DNA of 64,000 bases from Callaeas wilsoni (Eukaryota > Chordata > Aves > Passeriformes > Callaeidae). A model generated the notes under the pieces. The model was given only the letters and a program-made list of their open reading frames with translations. It had not been told where the DNA came from and did not search any database. The stretch spans positions 186,001 through 250,000 of the forward strand of contig VWPU01011874.1 of assembly GCA_013398955.1 (NCBI GenBank). Direction: 5' to 3'. A program made the translations under genes and the position numbers. Below, piece by piece: positions 49,353 to 60,531 of this stretch (its first letter is position 1; each line of letters opens with the position of its first letter).

Positions 49353-51605
49353 GTTTGAGTGAGAGGTGACAATAAGGTGGGGACTGGCTTGACTAAACAG
49401 TTTTCTGCTGCCATATGGGCTTGTCCAAAGATAGCCTATCTTTTTTGTCCTTTCCTGCCATCCAGAAAAGTGCAAACCCCATTTTTGTCAGTGCTGATCA
49501 GATGCTTTTGGGTACCCTGAGGTACATCAGTTTCTCTACTGCTTGTGTTTAGCCAACTGACTCAAGTCTTTTCTACAGAGAGTTACTTTAAGAAGCTACT
49601 GCAGGATGTAGGAAAAAAAAACTAGGGAAGTTTTGGTTTTTTGGAAAGTTTTCTTCATCTTACATTTTATGGCACAATATAATGTACTGCCTCTCTGAAA
49701 AGACAGAGGGAGGAACACCTTTCCAAAATGTTTTGTGAGGATGATGAAATAGTATTGTTGTGTTTACTTCAATGGAATATTACACGATCGAATTAAAATA
49801 AAACTAGATGACTAAATTATGTACAGGTGTTTCCAGTACAAAACATGCAAATACCTTTTTGTCAGAACCAGCTATATATCTGCAAAAAAGCATTCATCAG
49901 TCATTGGTGTGACGATTGAATGGGGATAGTGACAGTCACAGTCAAAGACTATAGTCTGTGAAAAGTAAAGGATTTTAAAAAAGAAATTGTTTGAATACTT
50001 AGGACTATCTTACTCATGTTTGCTTCTATTAATTAGAGTTGTGTTTTCATTATTTTAAGATAACATCCTTCCTAAAACTCAGTGAGGAAATAACATGAAG
50101 GGGGAAATTGTGCTTCAGTAAAACATCAGGGTATATTTAATTTCGACGAACTTTTTTGTTTGTTTCATCGTGATGATATTAATTTTTGGGGGAAGCTGTG
50201 ATATTTTGGTGGTATAAGTTGTGATATGCAGAAAAAGAACCAAAAAAGGAGCAGAAATAGGAGTGACAGCTTAGGAAAGAGTGCTCTGAAACTAGTATTT
50301 TTCATGCATATTAATAATAGAGAGTATAAAATGCCAGTGGAAAACTAAAGGTGCTATGGAAACTCTGAATCGCACAAGATCTATGTAAAGTAAATACTTA
50401 TGATACTCGATTTATTAAATATTGTACCAGTCTTGAAAATAGTATATCATTCCTCCCTCATCCCCTGATGAAATAGAATTCTTAATTTACAATGAATCAG
50501 CCTAAGGCCAAGTAGTGAATGCTTCATTTACATTAAAAAGGTTTAGGAAAAAGATCAACACAAGAGATAAAGAAAATACAGGAGAAGGGAGGTGAAAACA
50601 ACAATGTGAATCATTATTTGTGATAAGATGTATATCTCATTGAAACTAAATTCCTGCAGAGAAAAAACTGGGAAACAAGGATATAAATAAATAAAAACAA
50701 GAGAATGCCAATGTTGAAGAAATAAAGAGTGTGAATTGAAAAGCTTCGTTCCAAGATAATTTCCCAAAGGTAGGGAAATTACTAGATAGATTGTCAATAT
50801 CCTATTTGTTTATAATTTTACACTTTTCCTAGTTTGTTTCCTATTTTATAATCAATAACTTAATTTCTGATATAAAAAAAAAATTTCTAAATTGTCAGCT
50901 GAAGGGCATGCTAAAATTTAAAACAAGCTAAACTGATAGGTTTTTGGTCATCACATTTTCCTTAAGTATTAAATAGAGTTAAACTAGTTCATGAAGGTTA
51001 CCTTTTCAGAAAACCAGTGTCTTATGACAAATTTATGTGACTCAGTTTCTGTATTTGTGAGCTGATATAACAATGTGGATCCCCACATGGACTTCTGTCA
51101 TCTGTGAGACCATGACACAACAGAAGATGCAGGTGTTAATACTTTCCAAGGTAACAATAGGTTTCAAAATATTTGATTTATTTATGAAGGCTGTTGATAA
51201 ATTTAGCTTTTTCTCTCTTGAAAACCAACAGTGGTTGTCAACACATCAAAAAAAAAGGTTTCCTAACGTACTTTTGTACGATTGAATAGCATGATAGGAA
51301 AGAAAAGAACATCACAGCCCCTAAATTACTATACAGGTATTGTTAATTTGCTAGTGCTAAGGACCAAAAAATTTGTGTTAACTTCTAGATTAGTGTGGCC
51401 ATATGGATCAGAGAAATAATAATCATATTACCTCATTATATGTCAGGTATTTATTGGTTTGGGTGCATTTTAAGCTAAGATTAATCTCTTTAATATGTCT
51501 ATAAACATTCTCCAACAGATTTGACAAAATACCTATGCTTGTACAAGAGGGCAATAAAAAGAATAAGTACCAGCAACACCTGAAAACAGATGCTTGTGGA
51601 TATAA

Positions 51606-52680
51606 TTCATTGTAGAATCACAGAACCTTAAAAATATCTAGTCTGGAACAGACTTCCAGGGCCCATTTGGTCCATAATTCTGTTGGAAGTGGGGCCTTAA
51701 GTTAGTATTTCCAGGGCCCTGTTCCTGCACCTTGTCAAGCTGAATCTTGAGCACTTCTGGAGAGAGAGGTTCCATTACTTCTCCAAGCAACATATGACAA
51801 TGATTGTTGGTTGTCACAATGAAGTATTTCTTATATTCACACAGAATTTCCCTTAATGCAACTTGTGCCCATGGATTTTGGTCCTGCCACTGTGAATCCT
51901 TGTGAAGATATTCATCCATCTTCTCTGTGACTGCCTTTTATTTAATGAGTGTGTATGGAATATGGTTCCCCTTCATCTACACAAGACCAGACTTCTGTTC
52001 TCAAGGTGGAACAGACCCAGTTCCTTAAACTTTTTCTTCATATCTTCCCAAGCTATCTCATCATCTTGGCACTCATGTGTGGATATATCAATGTCTCACT
52101 TAAACTAGAAGGATCAGTTTACTTTTCCACGTGTGGCATACCACATGTTGAGTAGTGTGGAATAATCATATCCCACAGTCCGCTGGTACATTTTTCAGAT
52201 TGACATCTGGAAGATATTGCCCTTCCTTGCTGCCAAGACACGCCCCTGAGTCATATTGAGTACCAGGAATCCCAGGACATTTTGCTTCTCAGCTGTCAGT
52301 CCCCAGCCTTTAGATAGAGAGATTATAATTATTCTGTCCCAAGTGCAGGATTTCACATTTATTTTTTGTTAATTCTTATGGAGTTCTTGCTGCTGTGTCT
52401 TCCAGCCTGCAGAGATCACACTGAGTGTGACTCATCTGTCCAGACTCATGTACTTCTCTTCCCAATTTGATGCCATCCACAAACTTGGTGTGTATTCAAT
52501 TTCCATCAATTTTGCTATTCCTCTGTCCGGGCCATACCTTAGCAGCTCATTAGCAAGGAAACTGTGTGAGAGACCAGAACAAATGCCTTACTGAAATCAA
52601 GTCAGATCATATTCCCAGCTCTCCCCTCATCCACACAACTAGTTGTTTTACCATACAAGGCAATTATGTAGAGATCAAAA
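51606..52680 (-). mobile_element. CR1 LINE, about 1.1 kb, minus orientation, with RT remnant
   Basis: Runs from a CR1-type 3' tail complement (GTAGAATCACAGAACC at 51613-51628) back into ORF2. On the minus strand the ORF2 end reads KKYFIVTTNNHCHMLLGEV, then MEPLSPEVLKIQLDK, paralleling the CR1 pattern before its stop. Further back the plus strand has TCCCAAGTGCAGGATTTCACA (about 52338), and CACAAACTTGGTG (52480-52492) lies in a minus reading KFVDGIKLG, matching the FADDTKLG catalytic motif of the reverse transcriptase with the Asp pair damaged. Then GGAAACTGTGTGAGAGACC and CCTCATCCACAC. Old and highly diverged. Confidence 0.9.
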
Positions 52681-52946
52681 AATATTTATTTTAATCAGGT
52701 ATTAGTGTCATGAATTTTAATCATTCAATGATGATCTGAATTATCTGATTTAATTACCTGATTATGCTATGTTTAAGTATTTCTGTGACCTTTTCATATC
52801 CAATTTTCATATCTAAAATTAATTAAATAGTTCTATCGTGAGGTAACCTTTTACAATGTGAGATCACTTGCTTTATACAATTTGTCTAGTTAATTTAAAA
52901 CTGAGATTTTAAATTTAGTTCACGGAATACTTGTCAATAAAGCTGG

Positions 52947-52981
52947 TTTGTTTTTTTTTTTGTTTGTTTGTTTGTTTTTTT
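52947..52981. repeat. T run with (TTTG)n
   Basis: T11 followed by four TTTG units and T7. Confidence 0.9.
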
Positions 52982-53284
52982 GTCCTAACATCTCCTAAAT
53001 GCTTAATATAAAGTTAAGATCTTTTATACATTGAAAATCATACACCATTTTATGGCAGATATACTTGTTCTGGTGTTTTTCCATGTTCTTGAAGGCTTAA
53101 ATATATACTTAAAATATTCTGTCTAAATGATAAATTTTTCGAAACTTGTATATATGTGCACCTCGTCTGAGCTAGCCTTTCATGTTTGATTTTATAAATC
53201 GAGTTTAATTTGCAGCTACCAATCATGGTCACTCCAATATTTTCCCTTTTGATTCTATTGAATATTTTCTTGCAGAAAGATCTT

Positions 53285-53360
53285 GTTTTGGTTACAGTGA
53301 AAATAGTGAAATAACTTGCAGTGAAAACATAGCTTATACTGAAATTATAGTGAAAATGAT
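53285..53360. repeat. Degenerate AGTGAAAA repeats
   Basis: The word A/CAGTGAAAA or a close variant appears five times in 75 bp at irregular spacing of 12-25 bp. It may be a worn-out tandem repeat. Confidence 0.45.
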
Positions 53361-54289
53361 AGAGTTAAGAATAGCATGGGCTAAGCAGCATCACTAAAAT
53401 TCCTCAAGGTTCCTCTTTTAGTCCTTAAACTAACATGTTACTTAAGCATGTGTTTAACTTTTGCTCAATGCTTAAGTAAAAATACACAAAACATTAAAGA
53501 GATAAAGGACCTTTTTTCTTTCAAAATCCTGGTCTGAATTTGTAGTCATTTTGTTATGGCTGGTAAAAGACTAAGTGGATGGAAGTGTATATTTAGTCAG
53601 AGGCACGTATTTACTTTTCCAGTTGAGCAGGGTTAAAGAACTTGTCACAAAACTCACTAACCACCTCTTCAGAAAGGTGTGTTAAGAGATGTGTTAAGTA
53701 CATCACAATGCTCTACACTGCTTGATCTTAACTGAATATGATCTAGAAATTTGCAAGGAAAATTTTTATCTATTTCTACAGGAATTAAATATTAAATTGT
53801 AATTGAAAAACATTTACTACAGAATAATTTACCTACGACTTCCCTAGAGTCTGAATCCAGTAGGGTTAGGTCTATGCAATAAACACAATTGTTTACTGCA
53901 GTCCCTAGAAAATGATCATTTCTGCTATGTTGAATTCTGAAAGCAAGTTTATTATTTCGATTAATATTATGAAGCTGGGATGTTCTAGTCTGAATGTTTA
54001 AAGAATCCTTTATAAGATTGTTTTGTAATACATGAGACTATGAAGATTAAGAAAAGGAGAGTGTGATATTTCATTTTATTGTGCCATATTGCTTCTGGTC
54101 ATCCCCAAACAGTTCAATAAAGGCTGGAAATTTGACTTAATAATTTTGTCATTTTTGTCACTTAGGATAACAATCACAGACCTATGTATTGTGTTCAGTG
54201 TACAGAAACCTCAAAAAGTAAAGCGCTCAAGAACATGATCTTTTATTGGTGCTTAGAGATACAAAATGGCTGTTTTATGTGAACTGTTG

Positions 54290-54800
54290 TATTTATTATG
54301 TATCATCCTTATTTCCTCTTTCTTCCATTAAGAACTTTTAATTCCTTCCTTTTAAATCTATAATTTATGTATTTGAAGACAATCGTATCAGCCATCTTTA
54401 AACGCAACAAAACCACGTCTTCCGGTGACTCCTGATAAGTATTTTCTAGGCTCACCCTTAGTCATTTTCATTGCTCGTCTCTTGATATTCTCCAGAAATA
54501 TTATTTCCCAAAGTGCTATGCTCAAAACAGGCAAAGTATTTCAGGTGAGGGAGCATTGCTACCAGCAGATTAACAGCTACTCCCTGTGTCTTGGTTTACA
54601 TAGCTCTACTTTTTTCAGTTGCAAAGAAAAATTGCTATGAGCATGCTCAAGTCCTCTTTAAATTGTTATGCACCATACTCTGCAGCTTTGCAAACCTTCT
54701 ATTTATCCAGTCATTCCTATCTTGCACTTCTTCAAGGAATTCTGCTTATGTGTGTGAGAGACCTCATCCTTAAAGAATCACTTCATTTTTTCAGAACCTT
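54290..54800 (-). mobile_element. Ancient CR1/L3-like LINE fragment
   Basis: The plus strand follows the reverse complement of old CR1/L3-type elements: CCCTTAGTCATTTTCATTGCTCGTCTCTTGATATTCTCCAG (54457-54497), then TGCTATGCTCAAAACAGGCA, TTTCAGGTGAGG, and CTACTCCCTGTGTCTTGGTTTACATAGC where such elements have a CTTGTGTCTTGC-type block. Many substitutions and indels. The frames at 54425-54813 are by-products. Confidence 0.65.
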
Positions 54801-57366
54801 TTTAAAATATTAAATTTAATTTGAAATGCTAAGTTTTTGTTATGATGTACTTTTAGTCCTACTCTGCTTAAGATAAGCTTTAAATTTAAAGTCCAAATGT
54901 ATGGCATTAATTGAAAAATAAACTAGTACTGACTTTAAAGCAGCTTTCTGTTGAATTGAAATGATAGTATGGTATCTAAAAAGATCCAAAATATTATCCC
55001 TTGTCTGTCAGTGGACAGCAACAGTCATCAATCAATGAAAGAACAGGGAAAGTATAGGATGATTTTTTTTTCCAAAAAAATCTCCTCAAACATTCATTCA
55101 GCTGTGGTTTAGATGTTTTCTGTTACATTCTTCTGGTCCAAAATGTCATGTCTTATGAAAATAAAAAGGTTCTTATACATTACCTTGTAAATATTGGAAG
55201 AACTCTTTCATTTTCTGTGTTGAGATCCACAAATATAAAAAAATACAGTGTTTCTGAGGCACTCCACAAATTTCTGAGGGCTGCTTGCCAACATTTATTC
55301 TTAGAAATAGTTTGAATGGATTCCAGATTTCTCATTTTCTTAAAGAGTATTACAGACTCTGTGTGAACATCAAAGACATCTGTGAAAAACTGATAATAAA
55401 TAACCATCTTTTATGTAGTGTAATTACTGAAAAACATCATTATACTTTCAAGCTGTCTCCTGATGACAGTCACATATTTTTGCTTTTCCCTTATGAGACT
55501 TGAATTGAAAAAAAAACCCTCTAAATAGTTGAAATAAATCATTATTTGAAGGTGGTTTAAATTCTCTCATTAGCTTAGACATATTGGTCATAGTTCATAT
55601 TGGACTGCCTTTGAGGATATTTGCCATTTCTTCATGATGCCTTTCAGACATCAGCACTGCAAGGCAGCATTCACCACCAGGCAATTATTCAGAATTAGAA
55701 TTTAAACTGATTGTTAATGGGAAGACTCTGGTGGCCAGTCTGGAAAAATTATAGCCTTGGCTGAAATGAAATGAAGAACAGTCTCTGGCTATCTGGGAAA
55801 AAGACATATCATACCTTAAAGACAATGGCAGAATAAAGGTTGCATCATCATCATTTTCTTTCATAAGTAACAGATAAATGTAAGAACAAAACTCTTTAAA
55901 TGAAGTTCTTGATTCAGTACAAGAAAGGGTGCATAAATCATTGCATGCTTCTTTTCTTTCTTTTTGTTTTTTTTTTTTTTTTAAATTAAAAATTTTATTT
56001 TATAATTATGTGAGAAGCCATAAAGAAGATCTGGTTATAAGGGAAAAACACTGAAAAAAATACGTTTGCTGAAATACCGACAGCAAAATCACCTGCTAGA
56101 CTGGAACTGTCAGCCTGGGAACTAGGCCTAGGAAGCAGAAGCATCCTTTATGAGCACAGCTGGTACCTCTCAAGTATGGTTGGGTACCTAGAAATATCCT
56201 GGATACATCCTGAGATACCACCGATAAGTCAAAACCCAGAGAACTGTAACAGTGACTTGTAGTCTGGAAAGGTGAAAAGTAGTTAGTGAAAAAGGGAAAA
56301 CATCACGAGGAAGTAAGAATCAGCAATTGCAGCTGGCTGTTCTAACAGCAAGAACAGGAAAACAGCCTGGAAAAATAAAAAGTTTATCCCATAGAACAGA
56401 AAACACCATTGTCTATTGGGTTCCAAGTCAAAAAAAATAAATTGCCATCATCTATTTGCTGCTTGATGTGGTAGTGTCCTATGACCTCCTATGCCTCTAC
56501 AATAAAATAATGATTTATTTTTCATCAAAAGTGGGGCTTCTCTTTCTGAGAATTCCCTGTGCTTCATATACATCTGCCTTTCCTCAAAAGTCTGCTTGAA
56601 CTTTTTACAAGATCTTGAGCCCTCACTGGGGACACCCAGCTGGCTCCAAACTGCTGTGGATTGGTTCCCCTCTGGGACTTGCCCTGGGGTTGGTTCCATT
56701 AATTGTCCTAGTTCTGGGACAGCTGAGTCCCCTCTGGGTTTTGTCCCCTTCTGAAATCTGTTTAATGCACTTTGCTATTGTATATATTCATATAACTAAA
56801 CTATCATATTTGCTGTTATATTATTGATGCCACTTTGCTACTCATAAGTTTGTAGTAACCTGTAATTTTATATATTGTTGTTGCTGCAATTATCTATTCC
56901 TGCTATTATTGCTGCAATACTGTTGATTGTTGCTATTATTGATTACTGCTGCAAAATTTATTGCTGATAATAAAATAGGTGAATATATGAATATACATAT
57001 TTGCTTTATTAATAATATATATACCTGCAGTGGTGATTTTTTTTATATTTCTGATAATGTCTAATCAAGTAGGAAAAATTCAGACAATAAAATTTCTGTG
57101 TGCTTGTGTTTTCTGGATTGCTATGAACCCACAGCTGTGATTTTTATCACTAGCAGAATGGATAACTCTTTAGGTTGTGAGACATGTAAACAAGCTTTAT
57201 TTCTGAACCTAGAAAAATAGAAGAACAAGAAACAAAGATTATTACTGATTTTTACCAGGCTTGAATTCTGCCAAAACAAGAAATAGAGCTTTACAGTCAT
57301 AAGTGGATTCTCAGGGACAGGTCTTTGAGTAGAGATTTAATTTTCTCTTATGATTCGTTTACGCCT
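54801..57366. other. Unique DNA with a small GC-rich block and a degenerate trinucleotide stretch
   Basis: Mostly AT-rich. 56560-56760 is richer in G and C (GGGACACCCAGCTGG, CCCCTCTGGGACTTGCCCTGG) and unclassified. A TGCTATTATTGCTGC-like stretch follows at 56876-56975. A T16-type run lies at 55967-55982. Confidence 0.45.
56876..56975. repeat. Degenerate TTG/CTG/ATT trinucleotide stretch
   Basis: About 100 bp made largely of TTGTTGC, TGCTATTATTGCTGCAA and GTTGATTGTTGC words, ending at AATAAAATAGG. Together with the GC-rich block before it, this could be the 3' part of an unrecognised LTR with a polyadenylation signal, but no terminal repeat or target duplication is visible. Confidence 0.45.
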
Positions 57367-57832
57367 TGTGCTGGGTTTGGTCAAGGTAGAGTTAATTTTC
57401 TTCACAGTGGCTGGTTTGGGGCTGTGTTTTGGTTTTGTGCTGAATACAGACTTGTTAATATGGTGATGTTTTTGTTATGGCTGAGCAGGGCTTATGCAGA
57501 GGGAAGGCCTTCTCTGCTTTTCACACTGCCACACCCAAGTAATGGTTTGGAGTGATGGTGTTTGTCTTCCCAATCACCATTACCTTGACAGGGCCCTGGA
57601 GACTCTCCTGGAGATGGCCAAACACCTGCCTGCCCATGAGAAATAGTGAATGAATTCTTTGGTTTTACTTAGCTTGTGTGCACGACTTTTGCTTTCCCTA
57701 TTAAACTATCTTTGTCTAGATCCATGAATTTTCCATATTTTGTCTTTCTGTTTCTCTCTCTGATCCCACTGGTGGGGGAGTGAGCGAGTGGCTGTGTGGG
57801 GCTTGGTTGCTGGCTGGGCTTGAACAATGATG
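57367..57832 (+). mobile_element. 5' LTR of the ERVL-like element, U3-deleted
   Basis: Starts TGTGCTGGGTTTGG and carries GTAGAGTTAATTTTCTTCACAGTGGCTGG, then jumps from CACACTGCCACACCC (about 57532) to GTTTGGAGTGATGGTGTTTGTCTTCCC (from 57545). The part of U3 with GGATATTCCA, CRE and TATA is missing, roughly 150 bp by comparison with the 42.3-kb copy. R and U5 are present, with ATTAAA at 57700-57705 and GGGGGAGTGAGCGAGTGGCTGTGTGG near the end. The end at GATG is inferred from the start of the interior. Confidence 0.9.
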
Positions 57833-58998
57833 ATCCTTTTTGGCATCCAATTTGTGGCTCAAAGTGTTTGAGAGAATGACAGATCTGACTGGGTTGTACC
57901 CAATCAAATTTGGATGTACTAGATTTGAATATCTGTTAGTGCTGCTTAACTAGTAATCAGCAGGCTTCTTTGCTTGCCATGAGGCTCTCTTGCCTGGGTC
58001 TGTATTAGAGTCTACTGCTTGTTAGTGGCTGCTTTTTGCTTTTGCTGCTTGCTGCAGTGCTGTACCGCTTATCACCTTACTGATTTGTGCTTGAGAATGT
58101 TTTGATAACAGCCATTGGTGATGTGCCTGGGCTGGCAGGTGGCCAGGGTACTGCTGTTGTTCCTGTGCTGCTCTAGTGGACAAGCTGGAAGTTCAGAACT
58201 GGAGTTGAAGGCACTGTGACATGTGAATGAATCCCGTACCAGAGCAGGTGGATGCCTGAAGGATGATGTGACACTGAGATTCCCGTGACAGAGTAGGCTT
58301 GCTGGCAGGACCCGGGACCTCACAGAGGACCCACACTGGAGAGGCTTGTGGAGAACTGCAGCCCGTGATATGGACCCATGTTGGACAAGTCCAAGGAGGA
58401 CTATCTCCCGTGGGTGGGACCCCACGCTGGAGCAGAGGAAGCAAAGATTCACTTGCAGCCCGTGGTGAAGACCATGGTGATGCAGCGAGGCCCCTGCAGC
58501 CCTTGGAGGACTGTGATGTGGACTATCCTAATGGTGGACTACTCTATAACAGGAACCCCTTGTTGCAGCCAGGCTGGGGACAAGGGGAGGAGCTCATTGC
58601 AATGTTAAACCCTAAAAACAGAGCCAAAAGGACCATCAGTGAAGACTGTGATGGATTTGTCTTTAAATTGTTGTAAGACATCGTTTGAGTTGATTATTAC
58701 AGGAATTACTAGAACAGGAACCACCTGAACCAACACAGGAAAAGCCTTACAAGAAGCAGTTTCAGTGCAGTGACCTGACCTGAGCTGACTTCGGTGCTCA
58801 GTAACTCTGCGTCACACACCACCTCTCCTCTCCCAAGTGACCACCATAAGAGATGGAGCCCAAAGTCGTGGACTAAATGAATAAAGGGAACAATATCCAA
58901 GTATTATATTAGAGAAGAGGAAGAAAGTGGTGGGTAATGGTGTACTGAATGCTGTGAGACCTGAGCATAATGTAAATGGTATGGAATAAGGAGTGGAA
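57833..58998 (+). mobile_element. ERVL-like interior, non-coding, with repeated motifs
   Basis: Begins ATCCTTTTTGGCATCCAATT. 57841-57858 matches a tRNA-Lys-type primer binding site at 13 of 18 positions, set 8 nt from the LTR. The middle (58200-58520) has repeated short words: CTGCAGCCCGTG, GACCCACACTGGAG, GACCCATGTTGGACAAG, CCCACGCTGGAGCAG. Frames of 76-126 codons on both strands overlap these words and have no retroviral signature. Ends in a purine-rich tract before the 3' LTR. Confidence 0.8.
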
Positions 58999-59285
58999 TG
59001 TGCTGGTTTTGGCTGGAGTAGAGTTAACTTTCTTCCCAGTGATTAGTATGGGGCTGTGTTTTCGATTTGTGCTGGGTTGATAACACAGAGATGTTTTCAT
59101 AATTGCTGAGCAGGGCTTACACAAAGCCAAGACCTTTTCAGCTTGTTGTACAACCACACTGGCATGGGAGTTGGGGGTGCATGGGAGACTGGGAGTAAGG
59201 CACAACCAGGACAGGTCACCCAAAGTGACCAAAGGGATATTCCAGACCATGTGACATCATGCTCATATAAACTGGGGGGAAGAAT
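58999..59285 (+). mobile_element. 3' LTR of the ERVL-like element, truncated after TATA
   Basis: Starts TGTGCTGGTTTTGGCTGGAG and keeps U3: GTATGGGGCTGTGTTTTCGATTTG, GACAGGTCACCCAAAGTGACC, GGATATTCCAGACCATGTGAC and CATATAAACTGGGGGGAAG. It ends abruptly at about 59285 without R or U5, so the 3' target duplication is lost. Confidence 0.9.
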
Positions 59286-60089
59286 CCCACTGAACAAACA
59301 CGTATAACTGTGCGTGTCATTGAAAACAACATGTACAGTACCGGTCTCTTGGTGAATTTAACGAACAATACTAAATAATCCTAATAAAATCTAAATTTTA
59401 ATAGAAATTAATACTAGCAAATACTCACTAAACTAAAAAGAACCAAAATATATTTATTAGGCTTAGAACATAGCAGTGAAGTGAATTAATATCTAAAGCT
59501 GAAGCAAGCAAGAGGTTTACTATTTACACCTGAAGACGTTTGACAGAAAAGACTGTAAATGATCCTGGTGCAAATCTTGTGGCTATGGCAGAAAAACTGC
59601 TCAATAAAATCGGGAACCAAATAAGATTCTTGTCCTCACATTGTCTCATTCTTTAGAGGTTGTGTGCATGAATTGTACCAAGAAGAGCTCAGAAGCTCTG
59701 GGAACACATTTGTGCTGAGATGGATGCTGTCAGTCAAGTGTATGCCACTGATAATGAAAAAGAGAAATTACTGTTTGGGAATGATTTGTTATTGAAGTTC
59801 TGTCCACTTCTCAGCTTAATCCATAAAACCATTTGAGTCTAGTGAAGGAACAATATCCCATGTAGTAGGCTGATAAGAGAGAAAGTAGAAAATACTGTTA
59901 TTTGCTGTCATGGGAAGATCAGCAGCTCCTGCTCTCTCTTTTTGACACTGTAACTGCTAAGAGAGGCTCTATCTCTGCCTATCGTGCCTGTCATTTAACA
60001 TGGAACTATCACTTCCTAACTCACCACTTATATCCTGTATCCCTACTTATGAGGTCAGCTCTCTAGAGCAAAGAAATTCATTAACAATA
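59286..60089. other. Unique DNA, no gene seen
   Basis: About 800 bp of AT-rich sequence between two LTR remnants. No family recognised; it may be old host DNA separating two insertions. Confidence 0.5.
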
Positions 60090-60531
60090 TGTTTTGGGTT
60101 TATGTGGCAAGGTTTTTGTAGTGAGAGGGGTGTGTGTTTACGTGTGTGTGTGTGTGTGAAGGGGGCACATGCATAGGTGGCTATCATAAGAAGACACCAG
60201 AAGCTGTCCCCACGTCAGACACAGCCAGCTGCAGCCAGCCCCAAGACAAACCTGTCTCTTGCAAAAGCTAAGCCCATTAGTGATGTTGGTAGTGCCTCTG
60301 TGATAATTTATTTAAGAAAAGGAAGAAAACACTGCACAATCACAATTGTGAGAGAGGACTGGTAATGTGAGAGAAAAAGCCTTGCAGACACCAAGGTCAG
60401 TGGAGAAGGAGGGAAAGGAGGTGATCCAGGTCTCAGAGCAGAGATTTCCCCAGAGTCTGTAGGGAATAGAATGGTGGCACAGGCTGACCCCTGCAGCCCA
60501 TGGAACACCACACTGGAACAAATATTCACCT
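60090..60531 (+). mobile_element. 5' fragment of a second LTR family
   Basis: Starts TGTTTTGGGTTTATGTGGCAAGG, the opening of another LTR family widespread in birds. It continues with AGAAGCTGTCCCCACGTCAGACACAGCC, CCCATTAGTGATGTTGGTAGTGCCTCTG, ATTTATTTAAGAAAAGGAAG (TATA-like region), GCAGACACCAAGGTCAGTGGAGAAGGAGG and CTGCAGCCCATGGAACACCACACTGGAAC. It is cut off near 60531, before the middle and end of the usual roughly 1-kb LTR. A GT repeat has expanded within it. Confidence 0.85.
60141..60158. repeat. (GT)n microsatellite inside the LTR
   Basis: Eight to nine GT units plus a related GTGTGTG word at 60130-60137, in the U3 part of the LTR fragment. Confidence 0.85.

Larger units (their letters stand above)
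45465..51605. other. Unique AT-rich DNA with simple repeats
   Basis: No gene or retroelement recognised. It holds a 21-base A run (49071-49091) followed by AAACC-type repeats, and a compound ATTATC microsatellite (49236-49352). Confidence 0.5.
52681..54289. other. Unique AT-rich DNA, no gene seen
   Basis: Contains a TTTG repeat (52947-52981) and an AGTGAAAA-rich stretch (53285-53360), listed separately. Confidence 0.5.
57367..59285 (+). mobile_element. Non-autonomous ERVL-like provirus remnant (LTR-interior-LTR)
   Basis: Two LTRs of the same family in the same orientation enclose a 1.17-kb interior (57833-58998). A primer-binding-site-like stretch lies at 57841-57858 and a purine-rich GGAATAAGGAGTGGAA directly precedes the 3' LTR. 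No gag, pol or env frame is visible and the interior is far too short to hold them, so the element depended on others. The 5' LTR has lost part of U3; the 3' LTR is cut off after the TATA box. It cannot be an active virus. Confidence 0.88.

Noticed and set aside
51638..52155. Frames of 68-93 codons on both strands
   Set aside because: Part of the inverted CR1; the minus frame is the worn ORF2 end, the plus frames are shadows.
58072..58676. Frames of 125 and 126 codons on opposite strands
   Set aside because: They overlap the repeat-word part of the non-autonomous provirus interior; no gag, pol or env features.
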